In this document: positions 5,077 through 5,411 of the stretch, one piece after another | Layout: each line of letters opens with the position of its first letter | How positions within the stretch are numbered: position 1 is the first letter of the stretch | Assembly (NCBI GenBank): GCA_030038715.1 | Contig: JASHSO010000315.1 | Location: forward strand, 1 to 5,411 | Direction of reading: 5' to 3' | Source of the DNA: Streptosporangiaceae bacterium | Lineage (GTDB): Bacteria; Actinomycetota; Actinomycetes; Streptosporangiales; Streptosporangiaceae | DNA: 5,411 nt | Made by a program: the position numbers and the translations under genes | Notes under the pieces: model-generated | What the model was told of the DNA's origin: nothing | Seen by the model: only the letters and a program-made list of their open reading frames with translations | The model's database searches: none

Positions 5077-5411
5077 ATGATGACGATGGAGGACGTGTCC
5101 GAGATTGCCGGGGAACTGCCCGAGGTGACGGAGGGAGAGCGGCACGGCAACCGGACCTGGTTTGTAGCCGGGAAAGCCTTCGCCTGGGAACGACCGTTCA
5201 GCAAGGCCGATCTCCGGCGGTTCGGCGAGGAGACACCGCCCGATGGGCCGATCCTTGCGGTATGCGTGGAAGACCTCAGCGAGAAGGAGGCCGTTCTGGC
5301 GGCACACCCGCGTTCGTTCTTCACGATTCCGCACTTTGACGGGTTCTCCGCCATTCTCATCGAGCTACGGCAGGCCGCCAGGCTGGAGTTGCGTGACGCG
5401 ATCACCGACGG
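5077..5411 (+). CDS. MmcQ/YjbR family protein, 3' end cut by the window edge
   Basis: The 111 visible residues match the MmcQ/YjbR family, small single-domain proteins of roughly 110-130 residues, so only a little of the C-terminus is missing. Typical parts are the N-terminal [13 protein letters not shown] helix (5-17), the strand region with [14 protein letters not shown] (24-37), and the signature [14 protein letters not shown] (77-90) followed by A-I-L-I-E-L (92-97). The fold resembles a double-wing DNA-binding fold, hence the common label DNA-binding protein. Target and role are unknown and DNA binding is not shown for most members. ATGs at 5077, 5080 and 5086 and a GTG at 5068 are all in frame. 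I chose 5077 because of its spacing from the putative -10 box, but the start is uncertain by a few codons. It diverges from the sigma-factor gene. Confidence 0.87.
   Translation, partial: MMTMEDVSEIAGELPEVTEGERHGNRTWFVAGKAFAWERPFSKADLRRFGEETPPDGPILAVCVEDLSEKEAVLAAHPRSFFTIPHFDGFSAILIELRQAARLELRDAITD

Overview
The window is very GC-rich and densely coding. Its gene families (an Rv1733c-type two-helix membrane protein, a DUF1707 membrane protein, a PadR repressor, and an ECF sigma factor fused to an anti-sigma-like zinc finger and a membrane anchor) point to an actinobacterial chromosome, probably from a filamentous or soil lineage. Genus cannot be decided from the sequence. I see no mobile element, CRISPR array, tRNA or rRNA.

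Layout, left to right. (1) A DUF3500-family gene on the minus strand starts at 818 and runs off the left edge. (2) A 147-base divergent gap separates it from a plus-strand Rv1733c-family membrane protein (966-1562). (3) A 183-base convergent gap holds a hairpin. (4) Three minus-strand genes follow in transcription order from 4750 down to 1746: the fused ECF sigma factor (3053-4750), a PadR-family repressor (2230-2961) and a DUF1707 membrane protein (1746-2213). The last two are 16 bases apart and look like one operon. The 91-base gap between sigma factor and PadR carries palindromes and a plausible promoter/operator. (5) A 326-base divergent gap with two strong inverted repeats leads to a MmcQ/YjbR-family gene (5077 onward) that is cut by the right edge.

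How the genes may work together: the PadR-DUF1707 pair is a plausible self-controlled unit in which the repressor regulates itself and a small membrane protein. The neighbouring sigma factor looks like a one-polypeptide surface sensor: cytoplasmic sigma domains, zinc-binding module, linker, one transmembrane helix and an exported Cys-containing beta domain. Whether it drives padR, its own gene or distant targets cannot be told from the sequence. The outer genes show no functional link to this core. The most unusual element is the membrane-tethered sigma factor. It is an uncommon architecture, but I believe not an unprecedented one, and I do not see a clearly new multi-gene system.
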